DNA of 64,000 bases from Cyrtodaria siliqua. Lineage: Eukaryota; Mollusca; Bivalvia; Adapedonta; Hiatellidae. The stretch covers positions 62,001 through 126,000 of the forward strand of contig JAWPHD010001131.1 in assembly GCA_037043455.1 (NCBI GenBank), in the 5' to 3' direction. Below are positions 53,801 through 55,815 of this stretch, piece after piece; position 1 is the stretch's first letter; the number at the start of each line of letters is the position of its first letter. The position numbers were made by a program, and so were the translations under genes. The notes below the pieces were generated by a model that worked only from the letters and a program-made list of their open reading frames with translations, did no database searches and was not told the DNA's origin.

Positions 53801-55268
53801 GTGTCGTATTTCTATGGTGTTTTATGTAATTTTCACATTTAAATTTATATATGACGATCAATTATTTTTTGTGGTGGAGGCAGACCACCAACTTTTCCTG
53901 GGTAGAACCAGTAATGTACACCTTCTGCCATCCATAAGAATCAACACTTCTTCACTTATGAGTGGCTTGAAAAGTAACCACGCTACGCCTCTGAATGCCA
54001 GTATATACAATTCGTTTTGTTAAAGTAGCTATCCCGTCAACAACGGCCACATTTTACAACATATGTAGATCTGTACCGTTTCTAAAACTACTGACGACGA
54101 AGTAAACATTATATATAACTTACATATTTTGAGAATCCCAAACTCTACTGTATAGAAACAGTATAACTAACCATCCAGGCCAAACCCCAAAAATGTAGCT
54201 TCGAATTAAGAGTTACCAACTCATAATTCATTTTACGCATAATCAATCATGGGTATTTCAAGAACCCATGAATAAACCTTCCCTGTTTAATCGGCACATG
54301 TATATGCATTAGTATATGACCTAAACACCTGGATAGAGTTTTGATAAACGGTTTGTAGTGTAATTTTGCCGTTATTTGACGGGTTAGTTTCTTTAAATAC
54401 TCGTCTCTAGATCTACTGGTACATTAGATCTACTGTATATGATTTTTTGTCATCATTTTTATTTTTCATCATTATTTAATTGAAATTAATCGATACAGAC
54501 TATTTGTTAGAAGTCGTGCAGGTATACTTAAATAATCAATGACGTCATCTAAGTTAAGGCTACACGTGAGACGTGAAAACGTGACGTCATATTATAAAAT
54601 ACGTGACGTCAAATAAATCATGAATAAAATGGCTCACCGATTAATAAACCTACTTCGAATACACCTATCTAGATCTACATCTATTATTTCATGAATATAA
54701 TTTGATTGGGCATGTTGGGTTTCTTTCGAGTGAAAAATAACAGCCGTTCGTAGACTTATAGATATGTCAGTGAGTATTCTGCGACCGGTCGTGGACATGG
54801 CTACGAACGGCTGTAATCATAGGAAAATATCCGTATTAGTGGACACGGTAAAATTGTACATTGAACTCCTGATAACATGCCAAATATCAACATTTTACGA
54901 AATGTATACTAAGGGATGCTTTTTTTCACAATGGCACGAATGGCTGGATCCAGTAGTTATATATATATACATATATACATATATACATATATATATGTAC
55001 CCATATACAAATATATATATACACACATATTATTTAGTTTTTTACTACACTCAAACCTGTCTCAAATAGTCACTCACGCCAAGGCTCAAAATTGGCATAT
55101 GATGTGTTATAATACACGCTTAACCAGCTTGAAATATTCAACATTTAACTGTTAAAGATTAAGACTAGCAAAGGTATAAATGCGCAAAGAATCTTACCTG
55201 AAGCAGTCCCCATCTTCTGTAAGATACAGCACGATTCCAAAAAGCAGTTTAAGCCAAATTAAACTCAT
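1683..55268 (-). CDS. Gene A: secreted EMI/EGF/FN3-like repeat protein, 40 exons, 3' end outside window
   Basis: Span of a multi-exon gene read on the minus strand. Coding exons 5' to 3': 55198-55268, 43867-43989, 40110-40196, 39396-39457, 36787-36960, 34108-34251, 33742-33858, 32400-32657, 31498-31642, 30466-30673, 29317-29481, 26821-27178, 25171-25477, 24048-24174, 21213-21443, 20527-20739, 19386-19660, 18462-18618, 17880-18095, 17406-17571, 16862-17130, 16358-16558, 15925-16069, 15648-15679, 15134-15302, 13532-13752, 13030-13194, 11478-11664, 11017-11131, 9985-10115, 8980-9197, 8292-8397, 7138-7254, 6414-6549, 6009-6189, 4555-4828, 4035-4221, 3530-3753, 2188-2417, 1683-1836. All 39 junctions conserve phase (38 GT-AG, one GC-AG); total 7,066 nt, about 2,355 residues, open at the end. 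Order: signal peptide, linker with RVKR, EMI-like domain, Cys-rich modules, EGF repeat, then about a dozen FN3-like repeats with SDGV..(V/I)D(T/A/L)SPP motifs. Such proteins are usually extracellular. I do not recognise a named family; the specific function is unknown. Confidence 0.85.
2048..2205 (-). repeat. 55-bp tandem unit, 3 copies, spanning exon 39 splice donor
   Basis: The phrase CCATACCTTAG (or CCATAACTTAG) recurs at 2072, 2127 and 2182, with GTTGATGATAAGTTAAA after each and GTATCCAACTACTATCAA before. The rightmost copy holds the real exon 39 donor; the middle copy keeps a GTATGG donor, while the leftmost has TTATGG. A weak fourth unit may precede. Confidence 0.9.
2188..2417 (-). CDS. 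Gene A exon 39: FN3-like repeat with VDDTPP
   Basis: Residues 2228-2304. STSNGFIVDDTPPVVVEPLS, RSMIRVAWNIEDTESYIETQ, then SHVGGDFNLSSTK. Its last 20 or so bases and donor GTATGG are repeated twice more immediately downstream in the intron as a 55-bp tandem unit. Acceptor TATTGAAG. Confidence 0.87.
2745..3012 (+). mobile_element. Interspersed repeat D, copy 1
   Basis: Shares GGTTTGGTGCACCCTAGAAC, GTAGCCCTATTGTCAACCC, TTTGTGTTTGTG and CTGTTC-ATTT-TATA phrases with copies at 8676, 12040, 27425 and 28195. Starts at TTTATTTACACTGTCC. No protein seen; non-autonomous element. Confidence 0.75.
3185..3400. repeat. CCGT-rich interspersed repeat
   Basis: A degenerate (CCGT/CAGT)n run at about 3215-3272 followed by AAAGTCAAGGTCACACTTAG and AGGTCAAAG. 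Related fragments occur at 15345-15415, 35775-35830 and 63495-63535. Common style of repeat in mollusc DNA (general knowledge). Confidence 0.6.
3530..3753 (-). CDS. Gene A exon 38: FN3-like repeat core
   Basis: Residues 2153-2227. GCTWYGFVDPQSGISHYVWR, VGTTKGTDDILPA, then LPVGKRLFSTIRAYNNAG. Acceptor TTTGCAG, donor GTTCGT, phase 1 out. Confidence 0.9.
4035..4221 (-). CDS. Gene A exon 37: FN3-like repeat with VDTSPP; GC donor
   Basis: Residues 2091-2152. DLSLSMLRLAEGMRYYVTIT, ACNTADLCASATSDGVVVDT, SPPIQGRVLDG: the clearest consensus copy. Frame into exon 38 requires the donor AAG|GCAAGT, a GC-AG intron. Acceptor GTCAGCAG. Confidence 0.88.
4555..4828 (-). CDS. Gene A exon 36: FN3-like repeat with VDASPP
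   Basis: Residues 2000-2090. AYNNASLYTTAISWAFTVDA, SPPVAGHVYDGPRKDD, DVDYVSITSTLESHWEDFND and YYVRVGSCPECDDVL, almost a full repeat. Acceptor TTTTACAG. Donor GTAATG at 4554 is preferred over a later GTTAGT because the next exon needs phase 1. Confidence 0.89.
5549..5706. repeat. Degenerate tandem repeat around GTTCCC
   Basis: ATGTTCCCTTGTTCCC, TTGTTCCCCAAAAA, TTTGTTCCCCACAAA and TGTTCCCTGTTCCCCAAAAA recur with 25-30 base spacing. Lies in the long intron between exons 35 and 36. Confidence 0.65.
6009..6189 (-). CDS. Gene A exon 35: FN3-like repeat core
   Basis: Residues 1939-1999. WTGVFLDPESGISYFSWSVG, THPGYEDVMTF, then LNEGHAYFISVK: one of the best-kept copies of the repeat consensus. Acceptor AATTACAG, donor GTAAAT, phase 0 out. 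Confidence 0.9.
6414..6549 (-). CDS. Gene A exon 34: FN3-like repeat with VDTTSP
   Basis: Residues 1894-1938. AFDFTGQSSNGSSSAMKVDT then TSPILTKQRIQ. The donor GTACGT at 6413 is chosen because it gives phase 2 and reads SACWTGVFLDPESGI across the junction. A GTATGA donor farther on (6369) would break that frame. Acceptor TAATATAG. Confidence 0.86.
7138..7254 (-). CDS. Gene A exon 33
   Basis: Residues 1855-1893, phase 1-1. GTDIITFRNVGLTNHVTFHN then LRLQSGHTYFATVQ, the L.L..G..Y...V strand pair of the repeat. Acceptor TCTCCAG, donor GTGATT. Confidence 0.86.
8292..8397 (-). CDS. Gene A exon 32: FN3-like repeat core
   Basis: Residues 1820-1854. SDLTVNWNSFLDVDEEGYSV and HTSGISAYQVAL: the W..F.D...SGI..Y core with a short insert. 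Acceptor CATTACAG, donor GTACTT. Confidence 0.87.
8676..8955 (+). mobile_element. Interspersed repeat D, copy 2
   Basis: Same order of phrases as copy 1, from GGGGATTTCTTTATTTACAC to CCTGTCCGATATTTTTATC. Lies about 25 bases from the donor of gene A exon 31. Confidence 0.78.
8980..9197 (-). CDS. Gene A exon 31: FN3-like repeat with VDMTPP
   Basis: Residues 1747-1819. GHRYIVCVHANATSLKHELW then SCSDGITVDMTPPIPRSVWI, complete last strands and Pro-Pro linker. Acceptor TTTTACAG, donor GTACAT, only about 25 bases from an interspersed repeat copy. Confidence 0.89.
9985..10115 (-). CDS. Gene A exon 30
   Basis: Residues 1703-1746. HKEYTWAILEIKEEDPSIFY is the Y.WAI strand of a repeat; a Cys pair follows in HPCTHPDAVKCGNT. 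Acceptor TTAATCAG, donor GTATGT. Confidence 0.86.
11017..11131 (-). CDS. Gene A exon 29
   Basis: Residues 1665-1702. Acidic turn MEENDIWSHDDMDYTLHNN followed by IISAVWPTL, the first strand of a repeat ahead of its tryptophan. Acceptor TATTCAG, donor GTAATG, phase 2 out. Confidence 0.84.
11478..11664 (-). CDS. Gene A exon 28: FN3-like repeat end
   Basis: Residues 1603-1664. SKCWKLTVRGYTRSGLSSTI is the G/A.N.AGLS-type strand; RNCSDINQVRPNVVIDVVGE replaces the SDGV..DTSPP motif. Acceptor TCATTAG, donor GTACGT. Confidence 0.85.
12040..12430 (-). mobile_element. Interspersed repeat D, copy 3 with flanking fragments
   Basis: Minus-strand copy (12150-12430) with CACAAAAGGGTTGACAATAG and GGTGCACCAAACC-like ends; partial pieces at 11955-12050 and 12437-12700 suggest several insertions or a longer composite in the intron between exons 27 and 28. 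A short piece of the same element is at 10893-10945. Confidence 0.7.
13030..13194 (-). CDS. Gene A exon 27: acidic repeat segment
   Basis: Phase 0-0, 55 codons, residues 1548-1602. Strongly acidic (HDADIEEIVEAQEAIDHYEW), with HYEWAFTD as the core strand. No cysteine. Acceptor TTTCAAAG, donor GTAATT. Confidence 0.83.
13532..13752 (-). CDS. Gene A exon 26: FN3-like repeat with VIPNPP
   Basis: Residues 1474-1547. GRRYRISLKYCAETHCFQPL then SNGVTVIPNPPTISELHVHY: last strand, a Cys pair and the Pro-Pro linker to the next repeat. Acceptor TCTTATAG, donor GTAAAT, phase 0 out. Confidence 0.87.
14563..14822. mobile_element. MITE with CAGGGGCGTAGCTA ends, copy 1
   Basis: Left end CAGGGGCGTAGCTA and right end TAGCTACGCTACTG are inverted repeats. 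About 260 bp, no coding capacity. The ends resemble hAT-type TIRs (inference). No clear target-site duplication. Confidence 0.75.
15062..15130 (-). pseudogene. Intronic copy of part of exon 22
   Basis: About 68 bases (TATACTTACGTGCGAGACTG, AAAATGTTAACACTCACAG) match the 3' half of exon 22 at 16366-16437 with only a few differences. It begins immediately after the exon 25 donor. If read through from exon 25 it is out of frame and meets stop codons; it also lacks a donor. Confidence 0.8.
15134..15302 (-). CDS. Gene A exon 25: FN3-like repeat, variant core
   Basis: Residues 1418-1473. SDIDYQSSTNELQAYWTIPA followed by YWAVEERAPVAG is a recognisable repeat core lying before exon 26 (DYWTLFKQYEHI). 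Acceptor GTTGTAG. The donor GTGTGG is weak, but it is the position giving phase 1 and an uninterrupted reading into exon 26. Confidence 0.68.
15648..15679 (-). CDS. Gene A exon 24: 32-nt microexon
   Basis: Short exon (TTTACAG acceptor, GTATGT donor) coding LILERSHHTE plus a split Asp. It converts phase 1 from exon 23 to the phase 0 needed by exon 25. Supported only by splice sites and frame, so less certain than its neighbours. Confidence 0.65.
15925..16069 (-). CDS. Gene A exon 23: FN3-like repeat end
   Basis: Residues 1359-1406. TYYQIVIAETDVGNVTAISD then GVTIVVDGDTLHGIDVFDG: the SPP is replaced by GDTL but the GIDVFDG turn is kept. Acceptor ATTTCAG, donor GTACGT. Confidence 0.85.
16358..16558 (-). 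CDS. Gene A exon 22: FN3-like repeat
   Basis: Phase 0-0, 67 codons, residues 1292-1358. DIDYQTSTTNISVRWSGFEH is a well-kept W.GF core. The second half (EDVILTCETAENVNTHRFQD) has a near copy in the intron after exon 25. Acceptor TGTTTTAG, donor GTAAAC. Confidence 0.88.
16862..17130 (-). CDS. Gene A exon 21: FN3-like repeat
   Basis: Residues 1202-1291. Two cysteines in an exposed loop (GASCIVTSPASCAAV), then HHSYFLTIKATNTAGLSVTV, the A.N.AGLS strand typical of the repeat. The following VDTSPP equivalent is lost. Acceptor ATTTTCAG, donor GTAATT, phase 0 out. Confidence 0.88.
17406..17571 (-). CDS. Gene A exon 20: FN3-like repeat with VDTSKP
   Basis: Residues 1147-1201. VVGPFLVDTSKPVFEGDIKV begins the repeat; LVARWVSDAFDDHGDPNQLQ is its W...F.D core. 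One proline of the SPP motif is changed to Lys. Acceptor CTTTAAAG, donor GTATGT, phase 1 out. Confidence 0.88.
17880..18095 (-). CDS. Gene A exon 19: FN3-like repeat
   Basis: Phase 0-0, 72 codons, residues 1075-1146. Core LEISWNVSYSLSGIHDFEVG, then a His/Arg-rich turn (RPARHHQHIRIFHP) and strand GEEFFVVIKSMTNSAVMDYK. Acceptor CTATTCCAG, donor GTGAGT. Confidence 0.88.
18462..18618 (-). CDS. Gene A exon 18
   Basis: Residues 1022-1074. Basic and serine-rich stretch (LYPHKRLMNGTRSQLSSNS) with one cysteine before RSDGVHNELMSFVTFD. Acceptor TTTTAAAAG, donor GTGAGT. Links the repeat of exon 17 to that of exon 19. Confidence 0.83.
19386..19660 (-). CDS. Gene A exon 17: FN3-like repeat, degenerate SPP
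   Basis: Residues 931-1022. GPGTYFVTVVAYNHALDHSS and CSDGVTIDSDVSEVSEVVV carry the usual last strands, but the Pro-Pro after ID is replaced by SDVSEVS. Acceptor TATTTAAG; the phase of the next exon selects the donor GTAAGT at 19385 over a GTATGT four bases upstream in the transcript. Confidence 0.87.
20527..20739 (-). CDS. Gene A exon 16: FN3-like repeat with IDTSPP
   Basis: Residues 860-930, phase 0-0. Starts ITIDTSPPHEGTVHDG, then a W.GFFD.ESGVWFY core and one cysteine (GKECLD). Acceptor TTTATAG lies right beside the (ATT)n/(ACT)n microsatellite. Donor GTAATG. Confidence 0.88.
20751..21091. repeat. (ATT)n and (ACT)n microsatellites
   Basis: Twelve ATT units at about 20751-20785 and a long impure ACT array at about 20829-21091. 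They sit in the intron only 12 bases from the exon 16 acceptor. The long Thr- and Val-rich open frames here are products of the repeat. Confidence 0.95.
21213..21443 (-). CDS. Gene A exon 15: repeat with Cys-rich loop
   Basis: Phase 0-0, 77 codons, residues 783-859. LGECESKYGDYARGANCYC followed by FDGCFHRHYEIKP is a four-Cys loop inserted before the last strands; HENDYFLEVTATNKALL is the strand preceding the SPP motif of exon 16. Acceptor TCCATAG, donor GTATGT. Confidence 0.87.
21588..21715. repeat. Palindromic foldback around CATATCTGCCCCCATAT
   Basis: Left arm TATGGCAATATTCATATCTG...CCCCCATAT...CTCGG is inverted in the right arm (ATATGGGGGCAGATATGAAA ... TGTCATA). Lies in the intron between exons 14 and 15 of gene A. 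Confidence 0.75.
22700..22797. repeat. 48-bp tandem duplication
   Basis: AACTGACACTAAATAACCGG recurs at 22700 and 22748; the units differ by about one base (ACACCGCC/ACACTGCC). Recent duplication. Confidence 0.9.
22930..23441. mobile_element. MITE with TTAAAGGGACACACGGCAAT ends, nested
   Basis: Terminal inverted repeats at 22930 and ending 23441 (GATTGCCATGTGTCCCTTTA). A second left end at 23131 shows one element inserted in or next to another. About 300 bp per element, AT-rich interior, no protein. Confidence 0.8.
23625..23924. mobile_element. MITE with CAGGGGCGTAGCT ends, copy 2
   Basis: Left end CAGGGGCGTAGCTGAC, right end TAGTAGCTACGCCGATG, interior sharing GGGGTC.GGG.GCATGCT with copy 1. 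Includes a C-rich run (CCACCCCCACCCTCC-like). Confidence 0.75.
24048..24174 (-). CDS. Gene A exon 14: FN3-like repeat core
   Basis: Residues 740-782. LEWEVYDVHSGLHEISWRLF is the W...D..SG...I.W core of a repeat. Acceptor TTTCTTTCAG, donor GTAAAG. Ends GDVQ in phase 0 and reads directly into exon 15. Confidence 0.87.
25171..25477 (-). CDS. Gene A exon 13: FN3-like repeat with IDLSPP
   Basis: Residues 638-740. Contains GKQLVFSIRGYDVMDKYAED, then VTVTIDLSPPVIQNLWL, the strand and Pro-Pro linker that ends one repeat and starts the next. Acceptor TTACTTAG, donor GTAAGA, phase 1 in, phase 2 out. Confidence 0.88.
25807..26318. mobile_element. MITE with TTTAAAGGGACACTGTC ends carrying a tRNA-like unit
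   Basis: Inverted ends TTTAAAGGGACACTGTCTGT and ACGGACATTGTCCCTTTAA define a 512-bp element. The first bases match the other TTAAAGGGACA family, but the interior differs and holds a tRNA-like sequence at 26064-26173. Confidence 0.78.
26064..26173 (+). ncRNA. tRNA-like sequence inside a MITE
   Basis: GGCACGGTTAGCTCAGTTGG gives a good A-box (TAGCTCAGTTGG) and GAGTTCAACCC a near B-box. The middle is expanded by a duplicated GTTCGACTATT phrase, so it is too long for a standard tRNA and is probably not functional as one. Confidence 0.5.
26821..27178 (-). CDS. Gene A exon 12: FN3-like repeat with long insert
   Basis: Largest exon, residues 519-637. Begins with the repeat's last strand (AGAYYVEIITYDRAGNHKMA), followed by about 80 residues without the usual SPP motif and rich in K, D and E (KQAPDIELVWPNRFINKRHT). 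This stretch is an insert or divergent linker. Acceptor CTATAG, donor GTTTGT, leaving in phase 1. Confidence 0.82.
27425..28410. mobile_element. Interspersed repeat D, inverted pair
   Basis: A minus-oriented copy (about 27425-27665) and a plus-oriented copy (about 28195-28410) face each other around 530 bases of related sequence, so the whole stretch could fold back. It lies in the intron between exons 11 and 12 of gene A. Confidence 0.7.
29317..29481 (-). CDS. Gene A exon 11: FN3-like repeat core
   Basis: Phase 0-0 exon of 55 codons, residues 464-518. ASFRVTWDGWRDTDSGILEY matches the recurring repeat core W.GF.D..SGI..Y seen in later exons (35 and 38). Acceptor ATTTTCAG, donor GTATAC. Confidence 0.87.
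30015..30325. mobile_element. MITE with TTAAAGGGACACACGG ends, single copy
   Basis: Left end TTAAAGGGACACACGGCAAT, right end AGATTTCCATGAGTCCCTTT. Interior phrases (AATAGTATAAAGAAAATTGTG) match the copies at 22930 and 58380. Confidence 0.82.
30466..30673 (-). CDS. Gene A exon 10: start of FN3-like region
   Basis: Residues 394-463. Begins with a beta-strand-rich TIKFTVTTKNGGRIRY, later GTYYISGITNAKTLELGFD, and a two-cysteine loop (HCYEDGVRCNKDA). Acceptor TTTGTAG, donor GTGAAT. Read with exon 11 as one repeat. Confidence 0.82.
30786..30990 (+). mobile_element. tRNA-derived SINE, type 2, copy 1
   Basis: Head GGAGCGCTGTGGTCTAGTGG to GTGGGTTCTATCCCCACCG is tRNA-like (A-box and B-box), followed by CTGAGCAAGACAAT and GTACTGGTTCTACCCAGGAA. 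Matches 40850. Confidence 0.8.
31498..31642 (-). CDS. Gene A exon 9
   Basis: Residues 346-394. Acceptor GTTTAG, donor GTGAGT. Two cysteines (KYCAYESFCKNE) then an aromatic, basic tail ending TPFQHLDT. Shifts the phase from 1 to 2, entering the repeat region. Domain not assigned. Confidence 0.75.
32400..32657 (-). CDS. Gene A exon 8: linker to FN3-like region
   Basis: Residues 260-345, phase 1-1; acceptor ACATTCAAG, donor GTAAGT. No cysteine. Contains a beta-rich stretch (ITTVKVWTN, WSTISFSASGNYELAKVV). It may be the first, divergent, beta-sandwich repeat; I cannot assign it firmly. Confidence 0.8.
33002..33149. repeat. Foldback element, copy 1
   Basis: The arms CAACGGGTTTATATTGTG and the inverted CAATATAAACCCGCTGGAAA flank a second inverted pair around ACCTGGT/ACCAGGT. 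A 148-bp near-palindrome. Confidence 0.75.
33218..33348. repeat. Foldback element, copy 2
   Basis: TCAAGCGGGTTTATATTGTG to CAGTATAAACCCGCTTGA, same end sequence as the preceding copy 70 bases away. Confidence 0.75.
33742..33858 (-). CDS. Gene A exon 7: EGF-like repeat
   Basis: Phase 1-1 exon, residues 221-259, with six cysteines spaced C-x7-C-x4-C-x9-C-x-C-x8-C and ending CACAKGFGGTNC. This is a classical EGF repeat encoded by a single symmetrical exon. No calcium-binding D/N..E signature is evident before the first cysteine. Acceptor ACGACCAG, donor GTATTC. Confidence 0.9.
34108..34251 (-). CDS. Gene A exon 6: Cys-rich module
   Basis: Acceptor TCATATAG, donor GTATGT, phase 1-1. Residues 173-220 have cysteines in the pattern AC.....C....C.......C..C, then a GW.VYTGEP stretch and a final C near RRQCQ. 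Unassigned Cys-rich module, consistent with an extracellular location. Confidence 0.82.
34485..34762 (-). mobile_element. tRNA-derived SINE, type 1, copy 2
   Basis: The minus-strand head GTCCGTGGCCGAGTGGTTAG has an A-box like a class II (Leu/Ser-type) tRNA, followed by the B-box TAGGTTCGATCC. The body shares TGGTTCTACCCAGG with other SINEs. It ends at an AATTGAATTGAATTG tail at the left. It sits in the intron between exons 5 and 6 of gene A. Confidence 0.8.
34915..35175 (-). mobile_element. tRNA-headed repeat, type 3
   Basis: On the minus strand the head GGGCTGGCGTGGCGCAGTCG and the B-box-like GTGTTCAATCC are tRNA-like, followed by a GC-rich body with CGTCGGATGGGGACG and GAGCACGTTAAAGAACC. 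The body is unusually GC-rich for this window. Confidence 0.7.
35180..36786. other. Intron between exons 5 and 6 of gene A, unassigned part
   Basis: AT-rich, with a CCGT-type repeat fragment near 35775-35830 and a CTCCCCGTCATAGGTGCACG GC-rich patch near 35965. No coding exon seen. Confidence 0.5.
36787..36960 (-). CDS. Gene A exon 5: Cys-rich module
   Basis: Phase 1-1 exon, residues 115-172. Cysteines are spaced ICGGG, KSC, GFC, MTCKDC and GYC, with GYYADYSSGYC near the end, similar to laminin-EGF-like or other small Cys-rich modules, but I cannot assign a family. The acceptor (TTGATGTTTCAG) and the first 20-30 coding bases are the source-like sequence of the 75-bp minisatellite just upstream in the intron. 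Confidence 0.8.
37108..39182 (-). repeat. 75-bp minisatellite, about 28 copies, derived from the exon 5 acceptor region
   Basis: Unit on the plus strand includes ATAATGGTGAGACGTACCAT, CACTACATAAAGCTGACACA and TATAACGGTATCCGGAGTAA. Copies vary at a few positions (AT/AA/AC variants, 7-base insertions near 37311 and 38307). On the minus strand each unit reads GATGTGTCAG-CTTTATGTAGTGATGG, the counterpart of the exon 5 acceptor. Because 75 is a multiple of three, both strands stay open for long stretches. Confidence 0.95.
39183..39312 (+). repeat. Inverted copies at the end of the 75-bp array
   Basis: About 1.7 units in opposite orientation (TAGTGATGGTACGTCTCACC at 39191). With the last direct units they form a large inverted repeat centred near 39184, able to fold as a hairpin. 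Confidence 0.9.
39396..39457 (-). CDS. Gene A exon 4: EMI-like domain, second part
   Basis: A 62-nt exon with acceptor TTTTAG and donor GTAAGT. Residues 94-114 read KVCCDGYGGSKC, the typical end of an EMI domain (CC.GY.G..C), preceded by basic residues. Intron phase changes here from 2 to 1, and phase 1 is kept through the next four exons, as is common at boundaries of shuffled extracellular modules. Confidence 0.82.
40110..40196 (-). CDS. Gene A exon 3: EMI-like domain, first part
   Basis: Acceptor TTTTGCAG, donor GTAAGA. Residues 65-94 contain HYCTVYSYKKVKTRTGDWW, with the C...Y.....T..G.WW spacing of the start of EMI domains (found in EMILINs, multimerins and MEGF proteins). The domain continues in the next exon. 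Confidence 0.8.
40850..41050 (+). mobile_element. tRNA-derived SINE, type 2, copy 2
   Basis: Head GGAGTGCGTGGTCCAGTGGT to GTGGGTTCGATCC with a good cloverleaf outline to 40923, then TTGAGCAAGATAAT and GTACTGGTTCTACCCAGGAA. Lies in the intron between exons 2 and 3 of gene A. Confidence 0.8.
41183..41295. mobile_element. Foldback repeat with GAGAAATTTGAAAATCGCC
   Basis: Contains GAGAAATTTGAAAATCGCCT, CGGTTTGATTGAGACTATTC and the hairpin GAACGGTAG...CTACCGTTC. Other copies are at 45857-45967, a partial one at 41837-41925 and a 30-base start at 37077-37106, which directly borders the 75-bp array. Confidence 0.7.
42849..42875. repeat. (TA)n microsatellite
   Basis: Alternating TA run of about 26 bases in the intron between exons 2 and 3 of gene A. 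Confidence 0.9.
43188..43218. repeat. Perfect 13-bp hairpin
   Basis: CCAGTGAAGTAAT, five-base loop CTCTT, ATTACTTCACTGG. All 13 pairs match. No T-run follows, so it is not a terminator in the usual sense. Confidence 0.9.
43867..43989 (-). CDS. Gene A exon 2: acidic linker ending in furin-like site
   Basis: Flanked by TTTGTAG acceptor and GTATAT donor; enters with one base and leaves in phase 2. Residues 24-65 are rich in D, E, Q and N, with no cysteine, and end SSRVKR. RVKR matches the furin consensus R-X-K/R-R, so a propeptide may be removed just before the EMI-like domain (inference). One NAS glycosylation motif is present. Confidence 0.8.
44928..45115. repeat. Tandem duplication with GTCCCGTACCA
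   Basis: TCAGTCCCGTACCACGGAGT near 44915 and TCTGTCCCGTACCATGGAGT near 45048, each followed by AGTGTCAT-AAGCAATAA and CTCTCGTAA-like phrases. Two diverged copies of about 130 bp. Confidence 0.7.
45857..45967. mobile_element. Foldback repeat, second full copy
   Basis: GGGGAAATTTGAAAATCGTC to GCTTGCTACCGTTCATG with the same internal TGCAGTCTCG and ATGAACGGTAGTG hairpin as at 41183. Confidence 0.7.
46104..46460 (+). mobile_element. MITE with AAAGTAGCTATCCCGCCAAC ends, copy 1
   Basis: Left end AAGTAGCTATCCCGCCAACA, right end TTGGCGGGTTAGTTTCTTTA, inverted to each other. About 355 bp. The interior shares TTACATATTTTGAGAATCC and ATGACCTGA.CACCTGGATA with three other copies. Confidence 0.82.
47809..47873. 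repeat. (CTGT)n(CT)n microsatellite
   Basis: Short CTGT run passing into about 22 CT units. Confidence 0.95.
47935..49245. repeat. 20-bp minisatellite GGGATGAGATGCAGAAGCTG
   Basis: About 60 degenerate copies over 1.3 kb. The 331-codon frame on the minus strand (Ser/His/Leu/Ile-rich) and frames on the plus strand are produced by this repeat and follow its 60-base (three-unit) periodicity. Lies in the first intron of gene A. Confidence 0.92.
49255..49402. repeat. Near-palindrome with TTATTGGGTTTGTTACTGAC ends
   Basis: Left arm TAGTTATTGGGTTTGTTACT, right arm AGTAACAAACCCAATAACT, with matching inner parts (CACATATTT). It directly follows the 20-bp minisatellite. A shorter related palindrome (GACCCTCTAT...AGAGGGTC) is at 49561-49608. 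Confidence 0.8.
49610..51160. other. Intron 1 of gene A, unassigned part
   Basis: AT-rich sequence; a short inverted pair (TCTGATATTACA at 50951 and TGTAATATCAGA near 51006) is the only structure noticed. No gene recognised. Confidence 0.5.
51162..51310. repeat. Palindrome around GCACGTGTACGG
   Basis: TAGAGCATGAGTTTTGCACG ... GCGCATTATCG ... CCGTACACGTGGAAGACTCA pairs on itself, with an inner ATAATGCACGGGCGTTAGCG loop. Foldback element in intron 1 of gene A. Confidence 0.75.
51967..52195 (+). mobile_element. SINE-like repeat, type 4
   Basis: GGCTGGCGTGGCCTAGTGGA resembles a tRNA A-box head; the B-box is decayed (CCCGGATACAAGCC). The body contains GAACACGACACTTGAGTGAT and TTCGAACACGTTAATGAACC. 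One copy only. Confidence 0.55.
53038..53302 (-). mobile_element. MITE of the same family, inverted, shorter
   Basis: AAAGAAACTAATCCACCAAT at the left and GGCGGGATATCTACTTTAAG at the right, in reverse orientation relative to copies at 46104, 54018 and 57024. About 90 bases of the interior are missing. Confidence 0.78.
54018..54402 (+). mobile_element. MITE of the same family, copy 3
   Basis: GTTAAAGTAGCTATCCCGTC to GACGGGTTAGTTTCTTTAAA. Inserted right after a SINE-like fragment (53855-54005). Close to full length. Confidence 0.82.
54957..55022. repeat. (ATATAC)n microsatellite near gene A exon 1
   Basis: AT-rich run of TATATA and CATATATA units, in intron 1 about 180 bases from exon 1. Confidence 0.85.
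55198..55268 (-). CDS. Gene A exon 1: signal peptide
   Basis: Begins with ATG at 55268 and encodes 23 codons plus two bases. The hydrophobic core LIWLKLLFGIVLYL is followed by an acidic TEDGDC, which fits a secretory signal peptide with cleavage near the exon end. Donor GTAAGA follows. The next exon is 11 kb away. Confidence 0.85.
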
Positions 55269-55815
55269 ATTGGACACTGTATATGTATTTTATCAAAGCA
55301 TAGCTTAACATTGATATTTGAAGTGAATACCATAGTAATAAATACAATTTTTTACATATTATTCTTCATATTTGACAAAGGGTAAGAGGCGTGGCCATGA
55401 ATAACCAACCAATCAGTGTATACCGAGTACACCACCATAGCAATTATAAGACAAGAATCTGAGCGTAAAGTGTATAGTTTGAATATCGAGGTAAGACCCG
55501 TAGTTTAATAACGTTACTCTGTTTCTTTTTGCTTGTTTCCAATTGTTATGTTGATATCTGCATCTGTATGAAATAGGTAGCGTACCTATAATAAGTGTGT
55601 ATCTTTAACATAACCTTTAAATAAGTAATGTAAAGGACAGGACAAATTGAATGTGACCTAATTGACTTAATAATCGGATATAAAACGCGCGCAGCAATAT
55701 TAGATTCTTTTTAAGTGTTTTTAATCAATATGTTTTTCCTTTTTTTTTTGATAGAAGTGGATATTGATATTCCACCGCTGGCAGATTGTAATTGAACGTC
55801 GCAGTTCCGACAGCT
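55269..55815. promoter_or_regulatory. Divergent promoter region between genes A and B
   Basis: The start codons of the two genes are separated by 547 bases in head-to-head orientation. A TATA-like ATATAAAAC lies near 55679-55687, about 130 bases before the gene B start, followed by a CG-rich GCGCGC. A CCAAT motif lies near 55414. A TTATAA, which reads as TATA in either direction, lies near 55444 and could serve gene A. These motifs are seen; their use as core promoters is inference. The region may hold two separate promoters or one bidirectional promoter. Confidence 0.5.
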
